DNA of 64,000 nucleotides from Kryptolebias marmoratus (Eukaryota; Chordata; Actinopteri; Cyprinodontiformes; Rivulidae), in assembly GCF_001649575.2 (NCBI RefSeq), contig NC_051434.1, positions 12,732,333-12,796,332 on the forward strand, written 5' to 3'. The notes under the pieces are model-generated. The model was not told the DNA's origin. It saw nothing but the letters and a program-made list of their open reading frames with translations, and ran no database searches. A program made the translations under genes and the position numbers. Of the stretch, positions 13,701-24,907 are shown piece after piece. Position 1 is the stretch's first letter, and every line of letters begins with the position of its first letter.

Positions 13701-16700
13701 AATACATATAATAAATACAAAAAATGTTTTTGTTTTTATTATTAAATACAAAAATGTTTTTGTTTTTATTATGACTGACGGATTTTAAAACACTTATTTT
13801 TTAAAAATTGTTAAATTGAATTACAAAAAGGCTTTTTTTTCATTACTCACCTTTCATATTAAATATTAATTCAACCATCTCTTATCAGCTGAAAGTGTAA
13901 ACGTCACATTCTTGAAACCAGTTAACCTAAAAATTCAAGTCTAGACTCAGAATTTGTTAATCCTGTTTCTTTACTACACCTAAGCTTTAAAAAAAATGCT
14001 ATCAGCCAAATTAATTTTTATAAGAGCATTAAAAGTTATCAGACAGACATCTAACAAAAACTTGCAGCAAATCAATTTTTCAACTCTTTATTTAATTAAT
14101 TTGATTCTCAAACTTTACTAACACGTTAATACAGGCTGAGATTTATAAGTTATCTATATAATAAGCAAAACTTAAAATATTCTGTTCAAACTGGTTAATG
14201 ATTAGTCTATGATTTGGACAATAGTAGGTCTCAGGTTTATTAACCTACAAACAACAAGCTTAGTTTATCATATCAGCAGTATCGCTGTATCAACTTTAGC
14301 TGAGGCCTCAGGTGTGATCTACCTGAATTACCTACATTTAAACACTATCATTTCATCCTGACACAAAACTTTCAAACACAAACCTGGCCCTGAGGTCAGA
14401 AAAAAACCCAAAACAAAACAAAACAAACGAGCTGTTGCTGCAGTACCAGAAGTTTCTCCCATTCTAATTTGACACTTCAAACTTTTCTAAGGCCACGCCA
14501 TTTAAGCGTAGTTTTATTTCTTTTCAATATTGTTCGCCGTGCGTCTACAGACCTTAAGGGGAAACTCTGTAAAGAAATGTTTAAAAGGGGATTTTTGTCG
14601 GAAAGGTTAAAATAAAAGGAAGATGGTTACAGAGAAAAAAAAAGCTGGTAAGACATCCGCTTCCGACCTTTGGGCAAATGGTAAGTGGACACTCCTTGAA
14701 GATGTTATTTTTTTTTAAAAACTGAACATGAGTTAAAACATGTTCATTCTAGAAAAAAGATGATGGGAGCAAACTGAATAACCTTAGTTTTTCTAACACA
14801 AAATGAAAGTTTAAAAGAGAAAAAAAAGGGTTTTCTGTCTCCATCTGCAACGCCGTAAAGTTGGAGGGCAGAGTGAAAATAGAGAAGGCAGAGAGCCTCT
14901 AATTTGGAGCCCATCTGCCATATGTGCTGCCTTTCCGAATGCACTCGTACCTCTGATGTTGAAGGAACTACTTCATGTTTTATGTGTCTCAGGCCAAGAA
15001 AACTCACTCAGAACCAGAGAGACACGGCTGTGTTCAACCACAGAGCAGTAGCCAACAGCTTCTTTTATACTTCAAACAGAAACTAGGAGTAGTCTTTGAA
15101 ATTAAACTCCTAAATGTTTTGAAATGTCTTTCAGGACATCGTTAATGCATTTCTGACTAATGTCTCCTCAGGCGATGTGTTTTATGAAGATTTTTAAAGG
15201 AAACATTCGCCCACCTGAGTGCCAGAAGATGACGGCGCTTACCTTGATGGTCTCGGGGGGCACTCCGGGGTCGGGAGCCTTCTCCAGGTAGGTAGTCAGG
15301 TCCTGATCCACGTGCTCAAACACCAGCGTGAGTTTGGTTTCTCGGTCGGTCCGAGAGACCGTGCAAACATCGAACAACCTAGAAGAAAGGAACGGGCGGG
15401 CGAGAACGTTACCCGTGGATCTGAGGAGGTCCACCATGGTCGGGCAGATATGCGTTGGGGGAGACTCTCAGCTACTACCACACCAAATTTTACCTCAATA
15501 TCTGTGAAACTGATGGAGTTCTAGACACTTCTGCGTTTGCCAAGGTCGACTATCTGTGGCGACCATCTTGAATCGGGTTGGCTCCAAAAAGTTAATCAGT
15601 TGTAGACGTACTTGAATGATTACTTTATGACAGTTTCATAAAAACACGTTCACAAGTTCATGAGAGATTTTGCTAACAGACAGATAAACACATGCATGCA
15701 CAGCTTCATGACTGTCTGCCTTTTATGACAACAGCTGATGATAAAAACAGCTTATAGGAATGTCTAAATGCAATGAAGCCTTTGTTCAAGGCTTTACCTT
15801 TGGTATAAGTCAAGAAAGCCTCATAAACTGTGGGACCCATAAGTCTGTAGCCATCTACCTGAATCTGCAACCTTAGTGTTATGAGTCTGTAAATAAAAAA
15901 AAGCAAGAAACATTTAGGACCATCAAGCTGTAACCACCAGTGTTTCTTCTTGTGTTTCGCTTAACAACCAACTAAGGCCAAGAATCCAGATTATGTCGGC
16001 AGACCTGCCAAGGCAAGCTTTGATGAAAAGCTGAAAAAAAAAAAAAAAAGGCACTATCCACTACATCCTACTCAAAGAGTTGGGGGCTATAAACAGCATT
16101 CCTCAACCGGCACTATGACAACTTCTGATCCTCTAAGGAAAGTCCAGTGGAGTCTGCACGAAGCGGCTGCAGAGGCAGCATCCTTCATCATAACACAGGA
16201 GATGTAAAAACCCCCTCTACGCTTTTTTTTTTTACCTGATAGATGTTGTGAGTTCCTTTGACTTAACGGGGCTAAACATGGTATTATCTGAAAAGTCTCT
16301 TGTTAAGTCCCGATAATTACTTCCACGCCGCATGGAGAAGAGCCAACAAATGTTAATAATTTTCCCTCCTTGTGTCTACAAATAGTATTGTCCCAATAAA
16401 GAACAATAGCCGTGAGAGTACACAACGCATAGTGATGGAACTGTTAGACGAGAAAAAACTTTTTTTTCTTGAACCGTCAACGTCACGTGCAAGCTCATGA
16501 TAAAAAAAAAAAAAAAAAAAAACAACGAGCAGCCGTGCCCATCACCGCCCACATCGTACTCGTCTCGGCCCGCTTCTTACCCACCTTGACAGCCGCCCCC
16601 ACATTTGTGATTTAATCTACTGGAGTACGGTTGAAACGAAAATAGGCAGATCTGAACCTGTTTTTTTTATTATAATTATTAGTTATCACCAATTTAGCTT

Positions 16701-19331
16701 TTGGACCTGAACATTCGGGGCTGTGGCATTGGTTGTTTTCCGTCATGCAGCTCTAGGAATTCGGGACCCCTGGAACAATTCTGTGACTATTTTGAGATTA
16801 AATTTGCCGCGCAAATCTTTTTGAACGCAGTCAAAATTCGAGCGACTGGACTGCAGGCCTCCGCAACTCACGGGAGGAATTTGAGAAACCCCACCGCAAA
16901 CGCTCGGGGACATTTTGGAGACCCCACCGCAAACACCGTTCACATACCGTCCTCTGACAGTCGCAGCTCAGTGAGATACCACTTCGAGACTTAGAACCTC
17001 AGCAAGTGCATGATGTTTATATCTAACTATCAGGGGTCTCTTGCAATCAGTGGGCCTGCTGAAGTTAAAAAAAAAACATGTGGTTTGTTCAAATTATTAG
17101 TGCTGGCCATGGTGCCAGAGAGTAGAAGACACCCTCCTTCAGAAGCACTGGGGTTAAACGCCCCTCACAGCTTGATAGTTGGACTTCAATGGGGGTTCTC
17201 AGCAGACGCTGAACATATGGAATAAATAATGGGCCCCATTACAAACATCCAGGGTTTGCCTGGAGTCACCCAGAAGCCCCACAATGGACTTTTTCTGCCT
17301 GGATCTTCTTGGCTATGCTGGCTGGCCACGGTGGTGAAGTCTTTCAGTCTTGGATTTTTTCTTTTTTAATAGAATGAAACAAAAAGAGCACTTTATATTT
17401 AACTATTAAATAAAACTGATTTATAACCACTTCAGTGCTCATTCATTGATGTGTCTGGCCTCCAATGGGCATTAAAAGACGAACTCGGTTCTCCTCCATT
17501 ATTTACAGATGCATTGGGGATTTTTTTTTTTTTTTGTTGGGAGTCACAAGGGCACATGCCCTGCCGTTCGAAACATCCATTTAACTTCCCCTCCGATCCC
17601 GAAGCACTCAAATGTTCCACAATAAAACAAGCGCAAGGTCTGACCTTGGCCTGTGCCAGTGTGACGCAGTATCTGACAACTTCCATGAGAATAAACTCTT
17701 ATCACTTCCTTACCTGTTTTTTTTTTTTTGGTCTACACGACGTCAGCTGTCTTAGTTTGCAAAATTTAGAGACCCTGGAGTTTGGAGCAGTTCTCCTCCT
17801 AATGTGTTCTGGTAAGTGCTACATCCTTTGGATGACTGGCGTTCGCTTTGCCAAATGGTGGATTTGCAGGGTCCAACACTCGATGGCCGTTTTCTAATTA
17901 AAGAGCTGAAAAGAAGAAAGCTACTCTGTGCTCACCTAAAGGTCTGAGTTTGAGGCTTGTGCCAGCAAACAGGATTGAGAACTGGTTTGGAGCCCGGTGC
18001 AGGTCTAACAGCCAACTCTGAAAAAGGTGTAACGTGGAAACTTGAGAACCACGCTGCACACACAGAACTGGTATTTCTCTAAAACAGGTGACATTTTGAA
18101 TCCAGTGGATTGGAAACGAATGATGATTTGTGTCCTAAATTCAGATTCTGGTTGATAAAAATAGCTTCCCGGGTACAGAACTACTAACCAGATATTTATT
18201 AAGGGCAGACGTGCTTTCAAAGATTAGTGCTTTTAGACTTCTTCAATTGCCCGCCGCGGAAAGGCAAAGGCAGACAATTTGTTTGCCAGTGACTGTGTGT
18301 GTGTGTGTGTGTTACCAAAATATCTCATTAACTGTTGGACGAGTTATACTGAAATTTGCAGAAAAAAATAGGACGTACATCTACAACTGATTAACTTTCG
18401 GAGTCAATCCAATTTCAAGACAACCCGCCGCTGCTAGCATGGGAAAAACAAAAGTGACAACAACACAGACGGTTTTAAAAGCTCGGTGTGGCAGTAGCCG
18501 AGTCATTCCCAACACATAATCTGAGCATGTCGCGTGAGACATACACAGCCGTCATTAGACGGTATGATACTTTAAGATGACAATGCTCTTGCAGAAAAGT
18601 CCTTCCCGAACTTTAAAACATCAGATCTGATTCAAGTAAAAGGGCTCCTGACTAAAACATAAAATTAACTTCATTTCAAAAGCCAGGGATCTTTAAGATA
18701 AAGGGTTTTAAATTCTCCAATTATGTAAATTTCTGCGCCATGCTGTCCATCGAAGTCAGCTCTGCCTAGGAGAAATGTGCATTCTGTGGCATTTTAGAGC
18801 CAAATGATAATTACGAACACTAAAAATCTCACATAGGAGCAAAACGATGCAGGTGCATCCCCGCGGTAAAATGCAGGTGTTTAACCCATAATTTAATTTG
18901 GTTTTAAATCTATCAGATAAATGGAATTTAACGTTGCCTGTGTGTTAGATAAAGTTGAAGCATGCAAGCTATAAAGGTCCTTAAAGACACCGGAAGTCAT
19001 CTAAAAAAAGGGAAATGCCTTGTGCCACGTGGCTTTCATCATTTTTGTAAATACAGACACCCCATCCCATCTCATTAACACACACACCTCTCTGCCCCTC
19101 CACTCACCTGACAACATTGGGGTGCTCAAAGGCCTCCAGCTGCCTCAGTACCGCCACCTCCCGGATGGTGGAGAGAGGCATCCCCTCTTCCTCCGTCTGG
19201 ACCCGAACTCGTTTCAGGGCCACGAAGCGTCCCCCGTTCTTCAAGTCTCTGGCCTTGTACACCTTCCCGTAAGCCCCTTCTCCGATCTCGGCCACGGGCT
19301 CATATTGAGTACCGATGCTTTCTTTGTCCAT
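8448..19331 (-). CDS. cdk6: Cyclin-dependent kinase 6 (5' part of gene, three coding exons)
   Basis: G1-phase serine/threonine kinase that binds D-type cyclins and phosphorylates Rb-family proteins. The coding exons are 19108-19331, 15243-15378 and 8448-8615. Joined, they give residues 1-176 with uninterrupted frame and canonical GT-AG borders. Visible motifs: glycine loop GEGAYGKV (about 17-24), catalytic Lys40, the cyclin-binding PLSTIRE helix (52-58), hinge FEHVDQDL (95-102), HRDLKPQN (catalytic Asp142), DFG (160-162) and the start of the T-loop, ending ALTSV with Thr174. PLSTIRE plus the HVDQDL hinge fit CDK6/CDK4; the close match with human CDK6, including exon sizes of 136 and 168 bp, selects CDK6. 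The N terminus is about three residues shorter than in human. Exons for the C lobe were not found in 1-8447 and must lie left of the window. Identity is near certain; the 5' noncoding structure is not resolved. Confidence 0.97.
9106..9152. repeat. (CA)n microsatellite
   Basis: CA dinucleotide run with one CCC interruption. Confidence 0.95.
9525..10016. mobile_element. MITE-like element with long terminal inverted repeats (copy 1)
   Basis: The left end (9525-9590) contains AAGTGGGGTTCTGTGGAAAG. The right end (about 9976-10016) read in reverse gives AAGTGGAATTCTGTGGAAAG, and the match continues through GGTT.TGAACAA.TA. The ends thus form imperfect inverted repeats of at least 36 bp around about 400 bp of non-coding DNA. 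A second, shorter copy at 28209-28498 has the same ends. This fits a non-autonomous DNA transposon; superfamily unknown, as no target-site duplication was clear. Confidence 0.65.
10667..10699. repeat. (GT)n microsatellite
   Basis: Dinucleotide run in the cdk6 intron. Confidence 0.95.
12887..13257 (+). mobile_element. tRNA-related SINE-like element
   Basis: The head resembles a tRNA-derived Pol III promoter: an A-box-like GTGGTTAGAGCC and a B-box-like GGTTGCAGTTCCACGA. The body is a pattern very common in teleost genomes: GTGGAGTTTACATGTTCTCC, AGTCCAAAAACATGCATG, GTTAGGTTAATTGG, GTGATGGACTTACGACCTG, TCCAGGGTGCACCCCGCC. It ends with AAAATGAATGGGTGGATGAA. The copy is diverged and lies within a cdk6 intron. 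Exact family not assigned. Confidence 0.75.
13711..13772. repeat. Local tandem duplication, two units of about 31 bp
   Basis: ATAAATACAAAAAATG followed by TTTTTGTTTTTATT occurs twice back to back with one or two changes. Confidence 0.85.
15243..15378 (-). CDS. cdk6: cdk6 coding exon 2
   Basis: 136 bp, encoding the end of Arg75 to Lys120 ([15 protein letters not shown], then the hinge and [11 protein letters not shown]). The acceptor is TTCTAG|G at 15379-15380 and the donor AAG|GTAAGC at 15242-15241. Entry is after the second base of Arg75 and exit is in phase 0. It has the same length as the matching human exon. Confidence 0.97.
15446..15690 (-). repeat. Dispersed repeat family A, reverse copy
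   Basis: Begins with GACTCTCAGCTACTACCACA, continues with ACCATCTTGAATCGGGTTGG and GTTAATCAGTTGTAGACGTA, and ends at GATTTTGCTAACAGACAGA. This is the reverse complement of the forward copies. Confidence 0.8.
18312..18620 (+). repeat. Dispersed repeat family A, forward copy
   Basis: Contains AAAATATCTCATTAACTG, CATCTACAACTGATTAACTT and GGAGTCAATCCAATTTCAAG, then GTGTGGCAGTAGCCGAGTCA, all in the family order. Confidence 0.75.
19108..19331 (-). CDS. cdk6: cdk6 coding exon 1 (start codon exon)
   Basis: Encodes residues 1-74 plus two bases of Arg75. The start ATG lies at 19331-19329 (minus strand), followed by [19 protein letters not shown]. The donor reads CAG|GTGAGTG at 19107. The exon carries the glycine loop, the catalytic lysine and the PLSTIRE helix. 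No other in-frame ATG fits the family N terminus. Confidence 0.97.
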
Positions 19332-20336
19332 TCTGGCCCCGATTTTCCCTTCCTCTCCCTCCTTGCGCGTCTCTCGTTGAAAATTATCACGGGGAATCCC
19401 GGCGAGGGTGACGAGCCAGAGGGTTTCTCACAAAGACATATTCACAGAAACGCGTCGGCACGTGCAATGCCTATTTGACAGGGAGACACAGATGGAAGAA
19501 GAGACCATCTTTGTAGGCATTACCACGACTGTCATCATGTTTTAATCCGACTATCAAGGAGAGAGAGACGGGTGAGGGGGGGGGAGAGAGAAAAAGACCC
19601 TCCGCTGCGTCCCAGCTTCCACTCCTCCTCCCCGCTATGCATCACAACTCATGTCCTCCTACCGCTGACACAAATTAATGAAGAAAACAAGTCAAATTAG
19701 CCGCCGTTTCGTCTCCGCTTTTAAGCTAGCTTCACGGTAAACAAACCGTCTCGCGCACGCACCCAGGCGTTAGCCGAGAGCAGTTGGGGAACAAAAACAA
19801 ACAAACAAAAAAAAATCACATTATTGCCCAATAAGAAAAATAAATTAATTTTAAAAAGGGGGGGGGGAATTACAAAAATCAAAAAATTACGAGCAGAAGC
19901 AAACTGTTCTGAGTGTAAGAATTGGGAGCGGACTGCGCAGCTCTGCGTGTGTCAAGGGTTTCAGTTTGAGGAGACCCAAACTGTGAGCACGTGCTGCATT
20001 GTTTCAACTTCCTACAGCAACAAGTCCATTTAAAACACCCAAAACTCACTTTCTGCGCCGAAAACCGCTCTGAATGCGTGAAACGGCAAGACGAGCTAGT
20101 TTTAGTCGTGTTTTTGGCAGCCTGCACGGCTTCTCCGAATTTTTTCCGATTTATTAGTGCGTGGACTCATTATTATTATTATTATTTTAAAAAAGGAGAA
20201 AAATGGGCTAAATTGTTTAAAACAAAACAGGTGAGCTGCTCGTGACGCTGTTAAAAAACATGCGTTTTTTGTGCCGTGTAATTCCGCACCAATACCCCCC
20301 CCCACACACACACACACACACCTTTAATTGTTTTTT

Positions 20337-20371
20337 ATTTTTATTTATTTATTTATTTATTTATTTATTAT
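20337..20371. repeat. (TTTA)n microsatellite
   Basis: TTTA units repeated, next to the candidate cdk6 first-exon donor. Confidence 0.9.
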
Positions 20372-20374
20372 TAC

Positions 20375-20788
20375 CTTGCTGGCAGGGAAATGTCGCAACG
20401 TCGGAAGCATGCCCGCTGAAATGCTGAGGAGGCGCTCGGGTCTCGGGCAGAAAGTCCTCGGTCCAAACGCATCCCCTTGTCCGCTGTCCTCCGTGCGGGG
20501 GCCACACAGGTAGTTGACGTTGCGGGGCTCTAACCTAAACCCCCCATCCCTTCAGAAGACTGCGCCCGAGCGGAGAGGCGCTTCTCAAACCAGGGGAGGG
20601 CTGGACGAAAACTGGCTCACACACACACACACATTGGTTGCAGCTAGTGTGGAAGGGGGTGTGTGCTTGGATTGCTTATGTGTGTGGGTGCGTGTGGTGG
20701 GGGGTCATAAGGGACAAAGGCAAGCGCGTGATACTGGGCCTTTTTTTTTTTTTGCAAACCACCCCGCCTCTTTTCTTCACTCGCTCCT

Positions 20789-20849
<61 letters not shown>

Positions 20850-21000
20850 CCTATATATATAAGTCGCGCGGACGGGCTCGCGCGACTTGCAGCCGCCCGT
20901 GTGAGCTCCGTCTCCGGCTGGCTTTCCCACGCCGGCTGAATGTGGCCTGACCCCCTTCAGAGAGGTTTGACACGGAGCGGGGACATTTCCGCATTCCTCC
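20375..21000 (-). other. cdk6: Candidate 5' noncoding exon of cdk6
   Basis: On the minus strand a donor-like CAGCAAG|GTAATAAT sits at 20377-20370. Upstream of it is GC- and CpG-rich DNA of the kind that holds vertebrate first exons. A matching acceptor, TGTCAAATAG|GCATTG, lies at 19472-19470, 139 bp before the start codon. Human CDK6 has a noncoding first exon. The right limit given here is arbitrary because the start site cannot be read from sequence. Confidence 0.3.
20794..20848. repeat. (AT)27 microsatellite
   Basis: Perfect alternating AT tract of 55 bp, followed after GCC by a further TATATATATAA. Confidence 0.97.
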
Positions 21001-21020
21001 ACGACTACAAAGGCACACCG

Positions 21021-21080
21021 CCTCCTCCTCCTCCTCCTCCTCCTCCTCCTCCTCCTCCTCCTCCTCCTCCTCCTCCTCCT
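21021..21080. repeat. (CCT)20 trinucleotide repeat
   Basis: Sixty bases of uninterrupted CCT, which is polypurine (AGG) on the cdk6 sense strand. The long poly-Glu, poly-Arg and poly-Pro frames across it are artefacts. Confidence 0.97.
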
Positions 21081-22859
21081 GCCCCGCTCCGCGGGTTTTG
21101 TCTCCTGTGTCAAAACCGGGAGCGCGGCGGCGGAGAAAGCGTGGAGCCGCCGCGCTCTCTGCGGCTCCACGGCCTGGAGGAGTCCCGTGTTTCAACATGA
21201 GCTCAGCCCGGCCTGAGAGGTCAGGTCCAAGGCCCCCGTGGTTCCTCTGCTCGGGTGGTCCAGGATGAGACTAACTGGCAACCAATAATATTAATAATAA
21301 CAACAACAATAATAATAATAATGAAGCCATTTTTCTCGTCCAAACTAATGGGACACCTTAGACATGCTCACAAACAAATACACAAGATGCACCAAACAAC
21401 TGACGAGTTTGTTGCAAAATTTGGCTTAGTCATTTATTTTTTTTAATTTTTTTAAATAATAGCTGTCAAAATGTTTCTAAATTGATTTTTTTTTTTACAC
21501 TCCAGCACAATTGCTACACCATTAAATGACTGAGAGTTAATGCAACTCAAACTCATCAGGGTTTTTGTAAAAAAAAAAGAAAGAAAAGAAAGTGTGTTAG
21601 AAAACTGTACCTATGTTTAGGATAAAATCTGACGATCAAGTAGTTCGGAATATCTCGGCACAGTTTATTTAATCTGATTTTAGCTCCAACTTTTTGCTTT
21701 GCCGCCGCTCGATTTCCTCCCCAACATGACTCTCCTCTGTCGACGCTAGTCCTCACAGCTTTTAGTCACTGTTTCTTTTTAGAAGAAGAAGAAGAACTTC
21801 ACCTTTTCTCTCTCCACCCGACGTCTCTGATTCCATCGCTCTCCCTCTGACTCTGTTTACATCTGGGGATTATTTTACAGACTCGAAATCCGTCCATGTT
21901 CAAATGTAAACAAACCACTCGTAATTGTTGGCAACAAAATACAACACTGCTAAATTTCACTCATTTATCACAAACTTTGCTGTAGACATTTAGTAGTGAA
22001 TGATACAGATTTAGTGGTTATTTTTTTTATCATAGATTATACACAAATACAAAACATTCAAATCAAAAACACTAAAAAATAAGGTATTTAGACAGCTGTT
22101 TTGGCTTTAACAACATTCATTCAATGCTGATTTCCAGCAATCCTTTAAGTCTTTTGTTTTTCTGTTTTAAAGAGTTAAATAAACTTGACCTAATCCATAA
22201 TTCATTTATTTGTGTAGGGGAAGAAAATAGTATTTAAATTGTATAACACATTCATTTTTATATAAAACACAATTAAAAGCTGTACATTATGTACAGAATA
22301 TCAAATAATATAAAATTGTTGTTATAATAAGCATCATTCATTTTTAAAGAGTTAACATTTAACCTCCATCTCTTCACCGTGCTTTCTAAATCTAATTTCC
22401 CTTCTTTATTAAAAGAAAAAAGAAAAGAGAGTTTTTTTTGTTTTTTTTTTACAAACATAAGGCTAACATCCTTAAAGTCAGGACTAACAAGTGCTAATTT
22501 CAAATAAGGACAAACGGCACCACTTTCTGAAAAATTCATCTATTGCTTCCTCTGAGCAGTATCCTCCTTCATATTTATTCATTTATTTTTAGTTCTGTTT
22601 ATGTGAATAATGATATCATCTCCTTTTGAAGTATGTCTTGTTTTACTTCTTGAACTTTTTAATTGTCTTTGCAGCTGCTCTCGCCCTGTTGAGTTTTAAT
22701 TTAAAAGGAAGATCTTTGCATATAAGCAGTGTTTGCGAGTCTTCATTTTTAAAAAAATGAATGCAGCTTTAATTTTGGTTTTTATTTTTGCCAACTAATT
22801 TTGGGTAAAATAGTCTAAATTTGTCTGACAGACATTTTTTGCTTTCCTCTTTTCCATGC

Positions 22860-23300
22860 TGGACACGGTTCAGACGTGACGAGACTTGATGTCCGATTAT
22901 CCCGATGAATGGGTGAATTACAGGCGTGCAGCCGAGCCCCATTATTACGAGGCATGCATTTTGGAGATGCACAGAAGATCAGAAGAAGGTCGATCCCCCT
23001 CAGTGCTGTGATTTTCATGCAAACTTGTCTCCAGTGCTGCCCGCAGAATCCACTTACTTCCATTGGACGAAGGTGAACCCTTGGAGGGGAGGGGAGGTGA
23101 TGACATGGAAGTATCTATGGCAATTTTCCATGCCCAACTTTATGGGCAAACCCCAAAATTAAAGCATTTGCATCACAAAAGGCACAATGATGACAATAGG
23201 TCCCAGACCAATTACTGTAAAGCGGGAGATTTACATATTTTTCATTATCAGTGTTCACGTGAAATCAGCTCTGAGAGCCATCGCACCGACCGAATACTTC
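22860..23300. promoter_or_regulatory. Candidate conserved noncoding element
   Basis: Complex, non-repetitive sequence in AT-rich surroundings, 3.5-4 kb upstream of cdk6 (for example GGCAATTTTCCATGCCCAAC and GATTTTCATGCAAACTTG). The open frames across it match no known protein. A regulatory role is inferred from texture only. Confidence 0.22.
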
Positions 23301-24322
23301 ATCCAACGTACCACGAGAACAAACCAGTTAGATGTGTTGATAGGGGAGAGGAGAGACGCACATGCCTCACACGTTCACACACTCACACATATGAAAGAGT
23401 GACTGTTCTGTTACGAACCGATTTCTCTCTTGAAGGGACTCATGCAGCGAAATTTTCTCTTATTTGAGGAGAAATGCGACAACGTCCCTCTCTCATTTAA
23501 GGTTTAATCACATATCTTCTAAATTATAATATGCAAAGTGCTGCCCTATACATTCATTTTCAAGCTCACATATGAATAAAACAGAAAAGATTTGTTTTGT
23601 TACATCTGCTGTGGCTGATGCTACTTGAAACCCCACTCCATTAAAGCCCACTCAGGAACCTCTCATTCCATTTTGGTGTTTTTATTTTATCCATAAATTT
23701 CATAACAATGAGCTTTTTCCTAACTCCTAAATATGGCTGAAGGACGACAAAAACCACAAACCAGTTCATCTTGGTTTTATTGCTTTTTCTAAAATTTAGA
23801 TGTATATTTGGATTATTTCTTCACACCTTTATTGACCACACAAGCACAAAAAAAAGATTATTTTCATTGCAGTTGGGATTTTTTTGTATTACTTTGTCGT
23901 ATTTGTTGCATCAAAACATTAGAAACAAGAGGAGAGACAGGCAAAAAAAAGAGAAAAAGTTTATAAAAAATACTGCATCGAGGCTGTGTTTAATTGTAGC
24001 CATTTATTAAAGGATGACAGTGGTGATGTCAGGACTGAGCAGAAAAGAGGCATTGAGTTAAACTCAATATTTTAGTCATTTAAACAACTTAAAACTTTTC
24101 AAGCAAAAACAACTTGTATATTGAAGATTTCAGCTCCTCAACCTCAACCTTTATTGCCAATATTGTACAATATTTTTTTGAAACAATAAAAAAATCAATT
24201 TCTTTACATTCAATGTATTTAATAATTTTTATTATTTTCATATCAATAGATCAGAAAAAAAATATTTACATATAACAACTCCTAGACTAATTAAAGGACA
24301 GCACAGAGACACTAATCTTGGT

Positions 24323-24907
24323 AGCACAAGAGCAATAGAGGCTGGGGTCTATGATACCAGGCAGGACCCAAGATGGAGGCTGTGCAAAGATGCCTCTGAG
24401 GCAGTCCAGCACATAACAGCAGGATGTGAGATGCAGGCAGGCAAAGCGTACATGGAGCGCCATAACCAAGGGGCTGGAATAATGTACAGGAACATCTGTA
24501 CCGAGTATGGACTGGAAGTCCCACAGTCAAAGTGGGAGACTCCACCTAAGGTGGTGGAGAATGGCAGGGCTAAGATGCTGTGGGACTTCCAGATCAAGAC
24601 TGACAGACAGGTGATGGCTAACCAACCGGACATTGTGGTGATAGATAAGATACAGGAGAAAGCAGTGGTGATAGATGTAGCAGCCCCAAGAGACTGTTAC
24701 ATCAGGAAGAAGGATTGTGAGAAGCTGGAGAAATACCAAGGTCGGAAAGAGGAAACAGAGAAGTTGTGGAGAGTCAAGGCCTCTCGGTGCTGTGACCCCC
24801 AAACTGGAAGAGTGGCTCCAACAGATCCCAGGAACAACCTCAGAGATCTCTGTCCAGAAGAGCGACGTCCTAGGAACAGAACCCTGAAGCTCCCAGGCCT
24901 CTGGTAG
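24323..24907 (+). pseudogene. LINE C-terminal fragment with restriction-like endonuclease (broken)
   Basis: The open frame reads STRAIEAGVYDTRQDPRW, then a C-x(9)-H-x(4)-C zinc-knuckle-like motif (C at LCKD, H at VQHI, C at AGCE), then ERHNQ (the RHN motif), YGLEVPQSKWETPP, and PDIVVID followed 14 residues on by D (PD-x14-D), the layout of restriction-like endonucleases in R2/R4/Rex6-type non-LTR elements. It ends RTLKLPGLW-stop, a tail I recognise from fish LINEs. The reverse transcriptase is missing upstream (5' truncation). Near 24780 a deletion shifts the frame. The family sequence (TPKLEEWLQQIPGTT) continues in another frame until near 24880, where a second shift restores the ending. A dead copy. 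Confidence 0.85.

Larger units (their letters stand above)
8616..15242 (-). other. cdk6: cdk6 intron between coding exons 2 and 3
   Basis: A 6.6-kb intron. It contains a (CA)n tract at 9106-9152, a MITE at 9525-10016, a (GT)n tract at 10667-10699, a tRNA-related SINE at 12887-13257 and a local tandem duplication at 13711-13772. A more GC-rich stretch at about 11280-11960 has no recognised repeat or exon. The remainder is AT-rich and without visible genes. Confidence 0.85.
15379..19107 (-). other. cdk6: cdk6 intron between coding exons 1 and 2
   Basis: A 3.7-kb intron. It holds a reverse copy of dispersed family A (about 15446-15690), a forward copy (18312-18620), a 20-base poly(A) run near 16501, a short direct repeat of ACCCCACCGCAAAC (about 16889 and 16921) and a (GT)n run at 18294-18312. 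No other exon was seen. Confidence 0.85.
20380..21260 (-). promoter_or_regulatory. cdk6: Likely cdk6 promoter / CpG-rich region
   Basis: GC- and CpG-rich compared with the flanking AT-rich DNA, and located 1.0-1.9 kb upstream of the cdk6 start codon. It is interrupted by an (AT)n tract (20794-20848) and a (CCT)20 tract (21021-21080). No TATA box is assigned. Inferred from composition and position. Confidence 0.45.

Noticed and set aside
15219..15524. Plus-strand frame of 101 codons
   Set aside because: Antisense shadow of cdk6 exon 2.
19020..19478. Plus-strand frame of 152 codons
   Set aside because: Antisense to cdk6 exon 1 and its 5' UTR; no protein similarity recognised.
20676..21200. 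Long frames encoding poly-Glu, poly-Arg or poly-Pro on both strands
   Set aside because: They are translations of the (CCT)20 and (AT)27 repeats; no domain or conserved flank.
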